Origin: Oceanospirillum sp048265165
GTDB taxonomy: Bacteria; Pseudomonadota; Gammaproteobacteria; Pseudomonadales; Halomonadaceae
Assembly (NCBI RefSeq): GCF_048265165.1
Contig: NZ_JBLXCD010000001.1
Span: 434,001 to 498,000 of the forward strand
DNA length: 64,000 bases
Reading direction: 5' to 3'
Shown here: positions 7,714 through 16,579 of the stretch, one piece after another
Position numbering within the stretch: position 1 is the stretch's first letter
Layout: every line of letters begins with the position of its first letter
Translations under genes and position numbers: made by a program
Notes under the pieces: model-generated
The model's database searches: none
Seen by the model: only the letters and a program-made list of their open reading frames with translations
Told to the model about the DNA's origin: nothing

Positions 7714-8928
7714 ATGGCAGATTTTAGCGTGAAAATAAGATCAGAAACTCCCTTCGCACGTATTCCCGTATGCGACTCAGAATTTAATGTTATCGCATAT
7801 GAGCTTATGGTTGGGGGCACAGGACAATATCAACCTGCCTTACCAGAAATTATCTCAGCCACCCTCACAGATCCCAGAATTCACGATCTTCTGAATCATC
7901 GGCCGGCACTATTACTTGCGGATGCCGAAGCAGTAAGACTTATATACAGTGAGCTGCGCTTTCCCATGAATCAGTTCTGGCTCATGCTGGAGTCCCGCCA
8001 GGCAATACGCGTTGATCCATTTCTGATCAAGGGCCTGAAAAAAAGAGGTGCGCACTTTGGCCTATCGATTAACCATGGTGATCTGCCAGACCTTTCTGAT
8101 GAATTACTCAGTAGCATCAGCTTTATCCGGGCTCCCAGCGAACACTATCTGAGACGCAACCTGAATCTCCAGGTTGACGGAAGCTGGCGCTGTATAGCCT
8201 CTGAAGTAGATAGCGAGAAGCTCTATACCCAGCTCCGGGAGCAGGGGATCAACAGTATCCAGGGGCGTTATCTGCCGAAACCGGAAACCACGGATATAAA
8301 GCAATTTCCAAGTAACAAGCTTATCGCCCTGGAAATCCTAAATCTCCTGGGTGATGTCAATGTTTCACTGGAAGACCTTGAGAATCTTATTGTTCAGGAC
8401 TTACAGCTTTATTATAAACTGTTAAGATTCATTAATTCTGCGTATTATAACTTTAATCGTAAAATCAGTAATATTAAAGAGGCTCTTATCTACTTAGGGC
8501 TAAACTCTCTACGTAGTATCAGTCTGGTTATCGCGCTGTCTGAATCGACAACCCGCTCACCAGATCTCTTTTATCTGGCCCTGACCCGGGCCAGAATGTG
8601 TGAACTTCTGGCTAAGTCGCATGGCTGGCCCAATGAGTCTATCTTTTTCAATGCAGGATTGATTTCCCTACTGGATGTTCTGCTGGATATTCCGATGGAT
8701 ACTATTCTGCCGGAGCTTCCTCTCAGTGCTGCCATTAAAGATGCCGTGCTAAATTTTGAAGGAAGAACAGGTGCAGCCCTGCAATGTGCCATCTATTATG
8801 AACATGTGGACTGGCAGAAAATCGAGGATAGCCAGTTCGATAAGGATCTCGCACATTCGGCCTACCTGGAAGCAAGCCGATGGGCAACCACTCTGCAGGA
8901 GGGACTCACCTCTACAGCAGAGTCATAG
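7714..8928 (+). CDS. EAL-HDOD (YuxH-type) signalling protein
   Basis: 404 residues. The N-terminal half (about 1-195) is a degenerate EAL-like domain (IPVCDSEFNVIAYELMVGG near the start, QGRYLPKPE near its end). The C-terminal half (about 200-390) is an HDOD domain (IVQDLQLYYKLLRFINSAYY, then IKEALIYLGLNSLRSISLV). Catalytic EAL residues are not evident, so it probably binds ligand or protein rather than breaking down c-di-GMP. ATG 7714 is preferred over GTG 7705 because AAGTGG precedes it. It ends 14 bp before cheV, so the two are probably one operon linked to motility or surface behaviour (inference). Confidence 0.8.
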   Translation: MADFSVKIRSETPFARIPVCDSEFNVIAYELMVGGTGQYQPALPEIISATLTDPRIHDLLNHRPALLLADAEAVRLIYSELRFPMNQFWLMLESRQAIRVDPFLIKGLKKRGAHFGLSINHGDLPDLSDELLSSISFIRAPSEHYLRRNLNLQVDGSWRCIASEVDSEKLYTQLREQGINSIQGRYLPKPETTDIKQFPSNKLIALEILNLLGDVNVSLEDLENLIVQDLQLYYKLLRFINSAYYNFNRKISNIKEALIYLGLNSLRSISLVIALSESTTRSPDLFYLALTRARMCELLAKSHGWPNESIFFNAGLISLLDVLLDIPMDTILPELPLSAAIKDAVLNFEGRTGAALQCAIYYEHVDWQKIEDSQFDKDLAHSAYLEASRWATTLQEGLTSTAES

Positions 8929-8942
8929 GAGTTTTTAAAATT

Positions 8943-9899
8943 ATGAGTAAACTTCTGAACACGGTAAATCAAAGGACCCAGCTGGCCGGAGAAAACCGTC
9001 TGGAACTTCTGCTGTTCCGTCTGGAAGACAAACAACTTTACGGCATTAATGTGTTCAAGGTGAAAAAGATCATCACCTGCCCCGCATTAAATGAGATGCC
9101 TCATCGCCATCCTATAGCTCTAGGCGTTGCCAATACAATGGATGGCCCTCTGCCTATTCTGGATCTCAAGCTGGCGATAGGCCATGGCTCATCCGTTAAA
9201 GTCCGCGGAAATAGTGTCATTGTTGCGGAATACAATCGCAAGATGCAGGGCTTTCTGGTACATAAAGTTGAACACATTATTAATATTGAGTGGAGTGAGA
9301 TTCACCCACCACCAAGAAGCGTTGGCAAAGAGCATTATCTGACAGCTATTTCCAAATATGGTGACGAAATTATCGAAATCATAGATGTTGAGAAAATTAT
9401 CGCTGAGATCATGCCTTTCAATGAAACAGTGAACAACCCTTTAACAGAAGCACTGGACTCTGCTTATGAAAAGCAGAGCGAAGAAGGCACAGCACCGAAT
9501 AAAAATGTTTTGGTTGTTGATGACTCTGTCGTCGCCCGCAATCAGATAAAACGCTGCCTGGAGGCTGTAGGCTTTACCTGCACACTGCTGAAAAATGGCC
9601 TGGAAGCATATCAGCATCTCGAAGAAATCACAGTTTCAGGCAGACATCCCAATGATGAATACCTGATGATGATTTCCGATATCGAGATGCCGGAAATGGA
9701 CGGCTATACACTGACCCGCCGGGTTAAAGAAAATCCGGACATGAAAGACCTCTACACACTACTCCATACTTCTCTCAGCGGTGTTTTCAATAAAGCCATG
9801 GTAGAAAAAGTTGGAGCCGATGATTTTATTGCTAAATTTGATGCCAATGAATTAGCCAATGCCGTGCTGGAGCGCCTAAAGCCGTCCAGCGCTGCCTGA
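8943..9899 (+). CDS. cheV: CheV chemotaxis coupling protein (CheW-REC)
   Basis: 318 residues. A CheW-like domain spans about 18-165 (ELLLFRLEDKQLYGINVFKV at its start). A response-regulator domain spans about 185-315, with the acid pocket VVDDS, the phospho-acceptor Asp in SDIEMPEMDG, and the conserved Lys in FIAKF. CheV couples chemoreceptors to CheA and is itself phosphorylated, giving adaptation. The start at 8943 has AGGAG 11 bases upstream. It probably shares an operon with the EAL-HDOD gene. Terminator at 9923. Confidence 0.93.
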   Translation: MSKLLNTVNQRTQLAGENRLELLLFRLEDKQLYGINVFKVKKIITCPALNEMPHRHPIALGVANTMDGPLPILDLKLAIGHGSSVKVRGNSVIVAEYNRKMQGFLVHKVEHIINIEWSEIHPPPRSVGKEHYLTAISKYGDEIIEIIDVEKIIAEIMPFNETVNNPLTEALDSAYEKQSEEGTAPNKNVLVVDDSVVARNQIKRCLEAVGFTCTLLKNGLEAYQHLEEITVSGRHPNDEYLMMISDIEMPEMDGYTLTRRVKENPDMKDLYTLLHTSLSGVFNKAMVEKVGADDFIAKFDANELANAVLERLKPSSAA

Positions 9900-9922
9900 T
9901 TAAAATTTCCAGACCATCAAAC

Positions 9923-9951
9923 AAAAACCTGTTCATCTGAGCAGGTTTTTT
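9923..9951. terminator. Bidirectional terminator between cheV and mtnA
   Basis: Stem AAAAACCTG (9923-9931) / CAGGTTTTT (9942-9950), extendable by TTC/GAG to a 4-nt ATCT loop. A- and T-runs on the two sides serve both convergent genes. Confidence 0.85.
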
Positions 9952-9976
9952 GCCTTCACCAAGGATAGCGCTGACA

Positions 9977-11053
9977 TTAATGCAGGCGATCATTACTCAT
10001 AAGTAACTTCATTTTTTCAACGGTAGGCCTCTCAACGACCCCTCTCTCCGTCACGATTACATCGATAAGATCGGCAGGTGTTACGTCAAAGACAGGATTA
10101 AACGCCTCTACATTTTCAGGTGCAATTTGGTGTCCCTTTACATTTACAATTTCTTCGCGCCCTCGCTCTTCGATAGGAATATCATCACCATGTTCCAGGC
10201 TCATATCGATAGTGCTTGTGGGTGCTACAACCATAAAGCGAACACCATGATGCAGCGCTAATACTGCGAGATTATAAGTTCCTATCTTATTAGCAACATC
10301 ACCGTTAGCTGTAATACGATCCGCACCAACGATGACCCAGGATACATCCTGGGTTTTCATAATATGAGCCGCAGCACCTTCAACATTAAGTGATACAGGG
10401 ATTTCTTCCCGCATGAGCTCCCATGCTGTTAAACGAGCACCCTGAAACCAAGGCCGGGTCTCATCCGCATGTACATGATCAATCAAACCTTTCTCAAAAG
10501 CAGTACGGATAACACCTAATGCCGTTCCAAAACCACCCGTTGCAAGCGCCCCAGTATTACAGTGCGTCATCACAGAGCGCCCTGCATCATGAGTCTCTGC
10601 AATCAGGTCAGCACCAAACTCCCCCATTGTGCGGTTAGCGGCCACATCTGACTCATGAATCTCAATAGCGACTTTCAGCAATGCACCCTGAGGCGATGTT
10701 TCCGGGTCAAGCCCATCAATAACACCTTTCATTTTGTCGAGAGCCCAAAACAGGTTCACTGCCGTCGGTCTTGAGTCAGCCAATACCTGAATATGTTCTT
10801 CCAAGGCATCCTTCCAACTTTCAGGGCTTACCTCAAAGGACTCTCTGGCTGCCAACACAACACCATAAGCTGCAGCCACACCAATAGCAGGGGCGCCACG
10901 GACAACCATATCAGTAATTGCTGAGGCCACAGCAGCTGAATCATGGTACGAAAGATATACCTCCTCCTCAGGGAGAGCTCTTTGGTCCAATAACAGTAAG
11001 TGGTCATCCTGCCAAATAATCGCCTCTACACCCTTCTCTTCGGTACTACTCAT
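9977..11053 (-). CDS. mtnA: Methylthioribose-1-phosphate isomerase MtnA
   Basis: 358 residues of the eIF-2B alpha/beta/delta-related isomerase family. Visible are VRGAPAIGVAAAYG (about 51-64), MTHCNTGALATGG with the catalytic Cys, and VGADRITANGDVANKIGT with the catalytic Asp. It converts 5-methylthioribose-1-phosphate to methylthioribulose-1-phosphate in methionine salvage. It is divergent from mtaD, which makes an earlier intermediate. Convergent with cheV across a shared terminator. Confidence 0.95.
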   Translation of the reverse strand: MSSTEEKGVEAIIWQDDHLLLLDQRALPEEEVYLSYHDSAAVASAITDMVVRGAPAIGVAAAYGVVLAARESFEVSPESWKDALEEHIQVLADSRPTAVNLFWALDKMKGVIDGLDPETSPQGALLKVAIEIHESDVAANRTMGEFGADLIAETHDAGRSVMTHCNTGALATGGFGTALGVIRTAFEKGLIDHVHADETRPWFQGARLTAWELMREEIPVSLNVEGAAAHIMKTQDVSWVIVGADRITANGDVANKIGTYNLAVLALHHGVRFMVVAPTSTIDMSLEHGDDIPIEERGREEIVNVKGHQIAPENVEAFNPVFDVTPADLIDVIVTERGVVERPTVEKMKLLMSNDRLH

Positions 11054-11225
11054 TCAAAACTCCGGTGTCAGTGCCGCCCATGGCGAAAGCTTTTCGCAAA
11101 AGTTTGGCAACGCAATAAAAGCAAGGCGGCTATTATAACGATGAGCAAAAAAATCGACAGTGTCAGCGCATTAAAAAGTGCATATACTGTGTGGAAGTTT
11201 TTGTTATCTATCAGGATTTTCTCTT

Positions 11226-12554
11226 ATGACGAGCCAAGTTGATTCTCTGTTACATGCTCGCTGGATCGTACCGGTTGACGAAGCCCAGTCCGTACTGGAA
11301 TACCACAGTATCGCCATCGATCAGGGTAAAATTCTGGATATCCTACCCACGGACCAAGCCAGAGAAAGATACTCGGCAAAACATGAGCAGACGCTTGACG
11401 ACCAGCTTCTGATGCCGGGCTTAATTAATGCTCATGGTCATGCAGCCATGAGTCTCTTTCGCGGTCTCGCAGATGACCTGGCACTTATGACCTGGCTACA
11501 AGAACACATCTGGCCGGCTGAAGGTGCTTTTGTCAGCCCTGAATTCGTGCGTGACGGTACCCAGCTGGCAATTGCCGAAATGCTTAAATCCGGCACCACT
11601 TGCTTTAGCGATATGTATTTTTATCCCGATGTTGCCGCAGAGACTGCCAGCGACCTGGGCATGCGAGCTCAAATTTGCTGCCCGATTCTTGATTTCCCAA
11701 CGCCCTGGGCAAAAGATGCCGACGAGGGTATCCACAAAGCGATCGAAGTCCATGCAACTCAGCGTCATAATGCACTGATATCCATCGCCTTTGGCCCCCA
11801 CGCACCCTATACAGTCTCCGATGAGCCGTTAAAGAAAATAGCGTCAATCCAGGAAGAACTGCAAATACCGGTTCAAATGCATGTCCATGAAACTGCATTT
11901 GAAGTAGCTGAAGCCGAAGAAAACGGCCAACGGCCAATAGCCCGCCTCTCCAAATTGGGACTGCTGGGGCCTAACTTTCAAGCCGTACACGTCACTCAGC
12001 TAAATGATGAAGACCTTTCCCTTCTGGTCCAGCACAATGTCAAAGTCATTCACTGTCCGGAATCAAACCTGAAGCTTGCCAGCGGCTTCTGCCCCGTTGA
12101 TAAACTTATCAGATCCGGGATCACTGTCGCGCTAGGTACTGACGGCGCAGCCAGTAACAATGATTTGGATATGTTCGGCGAGATGCAAACCGCAGCCCAG
12201 CTTGCCAAAGCCGTTTCCGGTGATGCCTCATCAGTCCCTGCGTATGAAGCCATTAAAATGGCGAGTCTCAAGGGCGCTGAAGCCTTAGGCCTGGAAAAAA
12301 TCACCGGCAGTCTGGAGATCGGCAAAGCTGCAGATATCATTGCTATTGATATGAGCCAGCCAGAAACTCAGCCCGTTTATCACCCTACCTCACAGCTGGT
12401 CTATACCCGCATGGCGGATAAGGTAAAACACGTATGGGTTAACGGCAAAATGTTGGTTCGGGATGGTATACTTACCCAGATAGATATCGAAAAACTGAAA
12501 CAAAAAGCCCGTCAGTGGGGAGAAAAAATTCGTGCAGGAGACAGCCATGACTGA
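11226..12554 (+). CDS. mtaD: 5-methylthioadenosine/S-adenosylhomocysteine deaminase (amidohydrolase)
   Basis: 442 residues, TRZ/ATZ-type amidohydrolase. Metal ligands appear in NAHGHA (HxH), QMHVHETAFEVAE, and GTDGAASNNDLDM. These enzymes deaminate MTA and SAH to their inosyl forms. ATG 11226 is preferred over the upstream in-frame ATG because AGGA lies just before it. The gene is divergent from mtnA and overlaps ubiG by 8 bp. The order mtnA-mtaD-ubiG-phosphatase-yciK is that of Pseudomonas, which supports MTA deaminase as its role. Confidence 0.9.
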   Translation: MTSQVDSLLHARWIVPVDEAQSVLEYHSIAIDQGKILDILPTDQARERYSAKHEQTLDDQLLMPGLINAHGHAAMSLFRGLADDLALMTWLQEHIWPAEGAFVSPEFVRDGTQLAIAEMLKSGTTCFSDMYFYPDVAAETASDLGMRAQICCPILDFPTPWAKDADEGIHKAIEVHATQRHNALISIAFGPHAPYTVSDEPLKKIASIQEELQIPVQMHVHETAFEVAEAEENGQRPIARLSKLGLLGPNFQAVHVTQLNDEDLSLLVQHNVKVIHCPESNLKLASGFCPVDKLIRSGITVALGTDGAASNNDLDMFGEMQTAAQLAKAVSGDASSVPAYEAIKMASLKGAEALGLEKITGSLEIGKAADIIAIDMSQPETQPVYHPTSQLVYTRMADKVKHVWVNGKMLVRDGILTQIDIEKLKQKARQWGEKIRAGDSHD

Positions 12555-13275
12555 GTCAAATACTACTCAAAATGTTGACTACAGTGAAGTCGCAAAGTTT
12601 GAGGCTTTGGCCTCACGTTGGTGGGATCGTGAAAGTGAGTTTAAACCTCTGCATGACATTAACCCATTACGTCTGAATTTCATTGATGAGCGCGCTGACC
12701 TCGCCGGCAAAAAAGTACTGGATGTTGGCTGTGGTGGCGGTATTCTCAGCGAAAGCATGGCCCAGCGCGGCGCAGATGTTTCCGGGATAGATATGGGTGA
12801 AGCTCCGCTCTCAGTTGCCAAATTACACCAGCTGGAGAGCGGCCTGAAAATCAATTATCGCCGTATCACCGCTGAAGAGCTGGCAGAACAGGAACCGGAA
12901 CAGTATGACGTAGTAACCTGTTTGGAGATGCTGGAGCATGTCCCTGAACCAGCAAAGGTTATTGCCGCATGTGCACGCCTGGTTAAGCCCGGTGGGCAGG
13001 TTTTCTTCTCAACAATTAACCGTAACCCTAAAGCCTATCTGTTTGCCATTGTTGGCGCTGAATATCTGCTTCGTATGCTCCCCAAAGGCACCCACGACTT
13101 CAGTAAGTTTATTCGCCCGTCTGAACTGGGTAACTGGACCCGGGCTGCAGGTCTTAAAAATGGCGACCTGACCGGCATGGTCTACAACCCATTGACCAAG
13201 CACTACAAACTGAATTCAAATGATGTATCAGTCAATTATCTGCTCCAGTGCTTTAAGCCCTCAGACACAATTTAA
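12547..13275 (+). CDS. ubiG: UbiG, SAM-dependent O-methyltransferase of ubiquinone synthesis
   Basis: 242 residues, class I methyltransferase. The SAM site reads KVLDVGCGGGILSESMA (about 58-74), with DVVTCLEMLEHVPEP further on. UbiG does both O-methylations of the ubiquinone ring. ATG 12547 has CAGGAG upstream and overlaps the end of mtaD by 8 bp. A following hairpin was not seen. The MupP-like gene begins 35 bp later and is probably co-transcribed. Confidence 0.96.
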   Translation: MTESNTTQNVDYSEVAKFEALASRWWDRESEFKPLHDINPLRLNFIDERADLAGKKVLDVGCGGGILSESMAQRGADVSGIDMGEAPLSVAKLHQLESGLKINYRRITAEELAEQEPEQYDVVTCLEMLEHVPEPAKVIAACARLVKPGGQVFFSTINRNPKAYLFAIVGAEYLLRMLPKGTHDFSKFIRPSELGNWTRAAGLKNGDLTGMVYNPLTKHYKLNSNDVSVNYLLQCFKPSDTI

Positions 13276-13310
13276 GGACATCCAGGCCGCACCAGCGGCC
13301 TGTTTTCATT

Positions 13311-13970
13311 ATGATCAAATCCCCTTCAGCCGTACTTTTCGACCTTGATGGCACCTTGCTCGATACAGCCAACGACCTTGCCTACTGCCTGAACTTGTTA
13401 CTTAGCGAAGAAAAAAAACAAGCACTTCCTTTGGAAGCCATAAGGCTTCATGTCTCCAACGGTGCCAATGCTATGCTCGATTATGGTTTTGGTTCCGTCC
13501 CGGATGATGAGAAACGGCACCTGCGGGAGCGCCTTCTTCAGCTCTATGAGGTCAATATAGCCATCCATACCGTTTGGTTTGAAGGACTTGAGGAATTTAC
13601 CGCCCTACTCAGAGCAAAAGCTGTGCCTTGGGGAATCGTTACAAACAAGCCACGCCTTTATACCGATCTTCTTCTGGATGCCATGCAGATCAACTCGATC
13701 ATTGATGTTGTCGTATGCCCTGATGACCTGAATATCGCTAAACCTGACCCCCGTCCCATGCTACATGCCTGTCAGAAAATAGGTGTCAGACCTGCTCAGT
13801 GTGTTTACGTAGGCGACCATGTTCGGGATATAGAGGCAGGCAAAGCAGCCGGAATGAAAACCATAGCAGCCGCTTATGGCTACCTGGAGGAGCCGGAGCG
13901 TGTTTCCGAATGGCAGGCTGACTATATTATCCAAAAAAGTTCAGATATCACTCAGCTGTTTGAGTTCTGA
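13311..13970 (+). CDS. HAD phosphatase, MupP/Gph type
   Basis: 219 residues, HAD superfamily. Motif I is FDLDGTLLDT (residues about 10-19), motif II lies around VTNKP, motif III around KPDPRP, and motif IV is VGDHVRDIEAG. The cap domain is small and alpha-helical, as in phosphoglycolate phosphatase. In Pseudomonas the gene in this exact position (after ubiG, before yciK) is MupP, MurNAc-6-phosphate phosphatase of the anhydro-MurNAc recycling path. The synteny favours MupP over Gph, but sequence alone does not decide. Convergent with yciK. Confidence 0.85.
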   Translation: MIKSPSAVLFDLDGTLLDTANDLAYCLNLLLSEEKKQALPLEAIRLHVSNGANAMLDYGFGSVPDDEKRHLRERLLQLYEVNIAIHTVWFEGLEEFTALLRAKAVPWGIVTNKPRLYTDLLLDAMQINSIIDVVVCPDDLNIAKPDPRPMLHACQKIGVRPAQCVYVGDHVRDIEAGKAAGMKTIAAAYGYLEEPERVSEWQADYIIQKSSDITQLFEF

Positions 13971-14036
13971 GTTTCATAGAAAGGATCGCAAACAAAAAAA
14001 CGACCCGAAAGCCGCTTTTTTAGAGATATTAACGAA

Positions 14037-14810
14037 TCAGACTTCCGCATCAACCTTTGGAGGCTGAGCGTCATACTTCTGACCATTAACGCCCTTGCTA
14101 TCCGGCCCCATAAGATAAAGATATGTCCCCATAATCTCTTCAGGTGTCCGCAGCGTTGCCGGATTCTCACCTGGGTATGCTAATTGGCGCATGCCTGTTC
14201 GGGTAGCACCAGGATTAAGACTATTAACACGTATACCGGATATATTCTCAAGCTCATCAGCCAAGGTTTCCATCAGGCCCTCCGTCGCGAACTTGGAAAC
14301 GCCATAGGCACCCCAAAATGCACGTCCTTTACGACCAACACTTGAAGACGTAAAAATCAGGCTGGCATCTTCTGACTCATACATCAGAGAAAGCAAAGAC
14401 TGAGTCATCAGAAGGGCAGAATTAAAATTAACCTGCATTACCTGCTCCCACATTTGAGGATTATAAGCCTCAACAGGAGTCAGTGAGCCAAGAATACTCG
14501 CGTTGTGCAGAACGCCATCAATCCGACCAAACTCTTTCTGCAGCAACTCCGCCATTTCACCATAATCTTTATAGGTCGCGGTCTCAAAGTTAAGCGGAAA
14601 AATAGCAGGCTGGGAGCCACCCGCTTCTTCAATTTCATCATAAACTTCTTCAAGTTTTTTGATCGTACGTCCCACGAGAATAACGGTAGCACCGTGGGCT
14701 GCATAACTTTTAGCTGCCGCACGACCAATACCATCACTGGCACCAGTAACTAAAATAATACGATCTTTTAACAGGTTCTCAGGCGCTTTATAGCCAAACT
14801 CACACAACAT
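14037..14810 (-). CDS. yciK: YciK-type short-chain dehydrogenase/reductase
   Basis: 257 residues, classical SDR. NAD(P) site TGASDGIGRAAAKSY (about 23-37), NAG-like stretch HNASILG, catalytic YxxxK as YGVSK after a serine-rich strand (FTSSSVGRKG). The substrate is unknown in all bacteria. Start at 14810 (MLCEFGYKAPENLL) is preferred over 14828, giving the usual family length. Its place beside the MupP-like phosphatase matches Pseudomonas. Confidence 0.87.
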   Translation of the reverse strand: MLCEFGYKAPENLLKDRIILVTGASDGIGRAAAKSYAAHGATVILVGRTIKKLEEVYDEIEEAGGSQPAIFPLNFETATYKDYGEMAELLQKEFGRIDGVLHNASILGSLTPVEAYNPQMWEQVMQVNFNSALLMTQSLLSLMYESEDASLIFTSSSVGRKGRAFWGAYGVSKFATEGLMETLADELENISGIRVNSLNPGATRTGMRQLAYPGENPATLRTPEEIMGTYLYLMGPDSKGVNGQKYDAQPPKVDAEV

Positions 14811-15121
14811 AGAAATTCTCAACCTCACGTTAAATACTACCCTGCTCCACAGAACAAAGCTGACTCATATCCTTAAACAGCATCAACAACAGTGCAGGGT
14901 CTGAAGCACTTCATCAGCAAAGCTCATAGAACTTGCATGACAGCGGTAAAAGCCTGAGCCCCGCCTGATATCAGCCTGGAACAGAAGTCGCCAGACTGAA
15001 AAACCAACAGCAAGGTTGGAACAAATAATATCGGCCTGAAAAGGACAGAGTAAAGGGGATAACGACAACACTCCCCTAAAGAATACACAAATTTAGACAA
15101 ACCAAATAAAACATCACGTCT
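14811..15121. other. Intergenic stretch between yciK and the tol-pal terminator
   Basis: About 310 bases with no convincing gene. Short open frames on the minus strand lack ribosome sites and family features. It presumably holds the yciK promoter on its left side, but no clear sigma-70 pair was seen. Confidence 0.5.
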
Positions 15122-15156
15122 AAAAACAAGCGGCGCATTGTATCCCAAAGCGCCGC
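15122..15156 (-). terminator. Intrinsic terminator of the tol-pal-cpoB operon
   Basis: On the minus strand a 7-bp GC stem GCGGCGC / GCGCCGC (15150-15156 and 15130-15136) with a 13-nt loop is followed by TTGTTTTTA. It lies 44 bases after the cpoB stop. Confidence 0.75.
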
Positions 15157-15199
15157 CTATCTGTACAGACTGTATTTAAACTATCACTCAATCAGAGCA

Positions 15200-15949
15200 T
15201 TACTTCTGGGTATCCAAAAACTGATCAGCAAGCTTAGATGCAGTCGTCTTAGGAAACTTACTTTTTACTTCATTCATTTGAGCTTTAGCTTTATCTATCT
15301 GCCCGTAGCGAGAAAAAACAAGCCCCAGCTTATAGCTGGCATCCGGCACCTTGCGGCTTTCTGGATAAGTCTCAACAACCGTTCTGAAAACACGTTCAGC
15401 TTCCTGGGTCAGGTTCTTGACCATATAGAGCTCACCTAACCAGTAATAAGCATTAGGCAATAAGCTGGAATCAGGGTAGTTCTTGATAAATCCCTGATAA
15501 GCTGTAATAGCCTGATCAAATTTTTGCTGTTTAACCAGCGCATAAGCCGCCTGATAGGCTTCTTTTGCTGTACCACTGACAACGGGCAACTCACTACCCT
15601 GATCAGAAGAGCTGGCAGGTGCTTTCTGGGTTTTTACATCAGACAACTGCTGCGAAAGGTCCGTCAAACGGCGGTCAGCATCAAGATAACGATCACGCCC
15701 ATCTTTCTGCAGCTGAACAATTGCTTTTTGCTGCCGTTCAACAACATTCCTCAGCATCTGCATCTCTTGCTGCAACTGCTGAATCTGAAGTAAAAGCTGG
15801 GCATTAGCAGCATGCTGACCCGATGTTGCTGATGAAACTTCAGCCCCGAGGACAGGTGTTGAAGCATCAGTCAGAGTCGCTGCCTGAAGAGAGTGTGATG
15901 CTGCCAAAATTGGCAGCATCCTTAAAGCATTACGGAAAGGAATATGCAT
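15200..15949 (-). CDS. cpoB: CpoB (YbgF), cell-division coordinator of the Tol-Pal system
   Basis: 249 residues. A signal peptide (about 1-23), a short coiled coil rich in Gln (about 45-105), then three TPR repeats (about 125-240; KEAYQAAYALVKQQKFDQA at the start, NAYYWLGELYMVKN in the middle). CpoB links PBP1B and Tol, matching outer-membrane constriction to septal murein synthesis. It is the last gene of the operon, 17 bp after pal. Confidence 0.92.
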   Translation of the reverse strand: MHIPFRNALRMLPILAASHSLQAATLTDASTPVLGAEVSSATSGQHAANAQLLLQIQQLQQEMQMLRNVVERQQKAIVQLQKDGRDRYLDADRRLTDLSQQLSDVKTQKAPASSSDQGSELPVVSGTAKEAYQAAYALVKQQKFDQAITAYQGFIKNYPDSSLLPNAYYWLGELYMVKNLTQEAERVFRTVVETYPESRKVPDASYKLGLVFSRYGQIDKAKAQMNEVKSKFPKTTASKLADQFLDTQK

Positions 15950-15966
15950 CCAGAATCCGCCTTAGC

Positions 15967-16530
15967 TTAGTATTTAATTTCTACACGACGGTTTTTAGAC
16001 CAAGCAGCGTTGTTATGACCGATAACTGCTGGCTTCTCTTCACCGTAGCTGATGACTTCAATACGGTCAGCGCTAACACCCTGAACCATGAAGTAGCTTT
16101 TTACAGCATTGCCACGACGTTCGCCCAGTGCATTATTATACTCACGAGTACCGCGCTCATCAGCATGACCTTCCAGAACAACGTTCTGCATAGGGTTTGC
16201 ATTCAGGTAAGCTACGTGCAGATCCAGAACTTCACGTGAATCATCACGAATTGCTGACGTATCAAAACCAAAGTAAACCGTCTCAACCTCAGGCATTGCT
16301 GCCATGGCATCTGCAGCCTGGTCTTGCATGCCCTGAGTGTCTTGGCCCATTTGCTCGCCATTTACAGAAGAATCTGTATTTGAGCCGTCACTGGTAACAA
16401 CCGGTTGAACCTGGCCATCGGACGCAGAGTCAGAACCTTGCTCCTGAGTTGCAGCGTTACCACCACAACCAGCCAGCACGGCCAGAGTTGCACCAAAAAA
16501 CAAAGTCTTGCTGTATTTTTTAAATTCCAT
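15967..16530 (-). CDS. pal: Pal, peptidoglycan-associated lipoprotein
   Basis: 187 residues. Lipobox LAGC (Cys22) after a basic N-terminus; a Gln/Asp/Ser-rich linker (about 25-80); an OmpA-like domain (about 83-187) with the murein-binding stretch LEGHADERGTREYNNALGERR. It anchors the outer membrane to peptidoglycan and contacts TolB. The linker is longer and richer in acidic residues than in E. coli Pal. Confidence 0.97.
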   Translation of the reverse strand: MEFKKYSKTLFFGATLAVLAGCGGNAATQEQGSDSASDGQVQPVVTSDGSNTDSSVNGEQMGQDTQGMQDQAADAMAAMPEVETVYFGFDTSAIRDDSREVLDLHVAYLNANPMQNVVLEGHADERGTREYNNALGERRGNAVKSYFMVQGVSADRIEVISYGEEKPAVIGHNNAAWSKNRRVEIKY

Positions 16531-16579
16531 ATCAGGCTCCTGAAGAGATCGGACTTATTTTATAGTTAAAATCGAAAAG

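Noticed and set aside
14883..15148. Two short minus-strand frames between yciK and cpoB
   Set aside because: They have no ribosome site or family similarity and lie over the tol-pal terminator.
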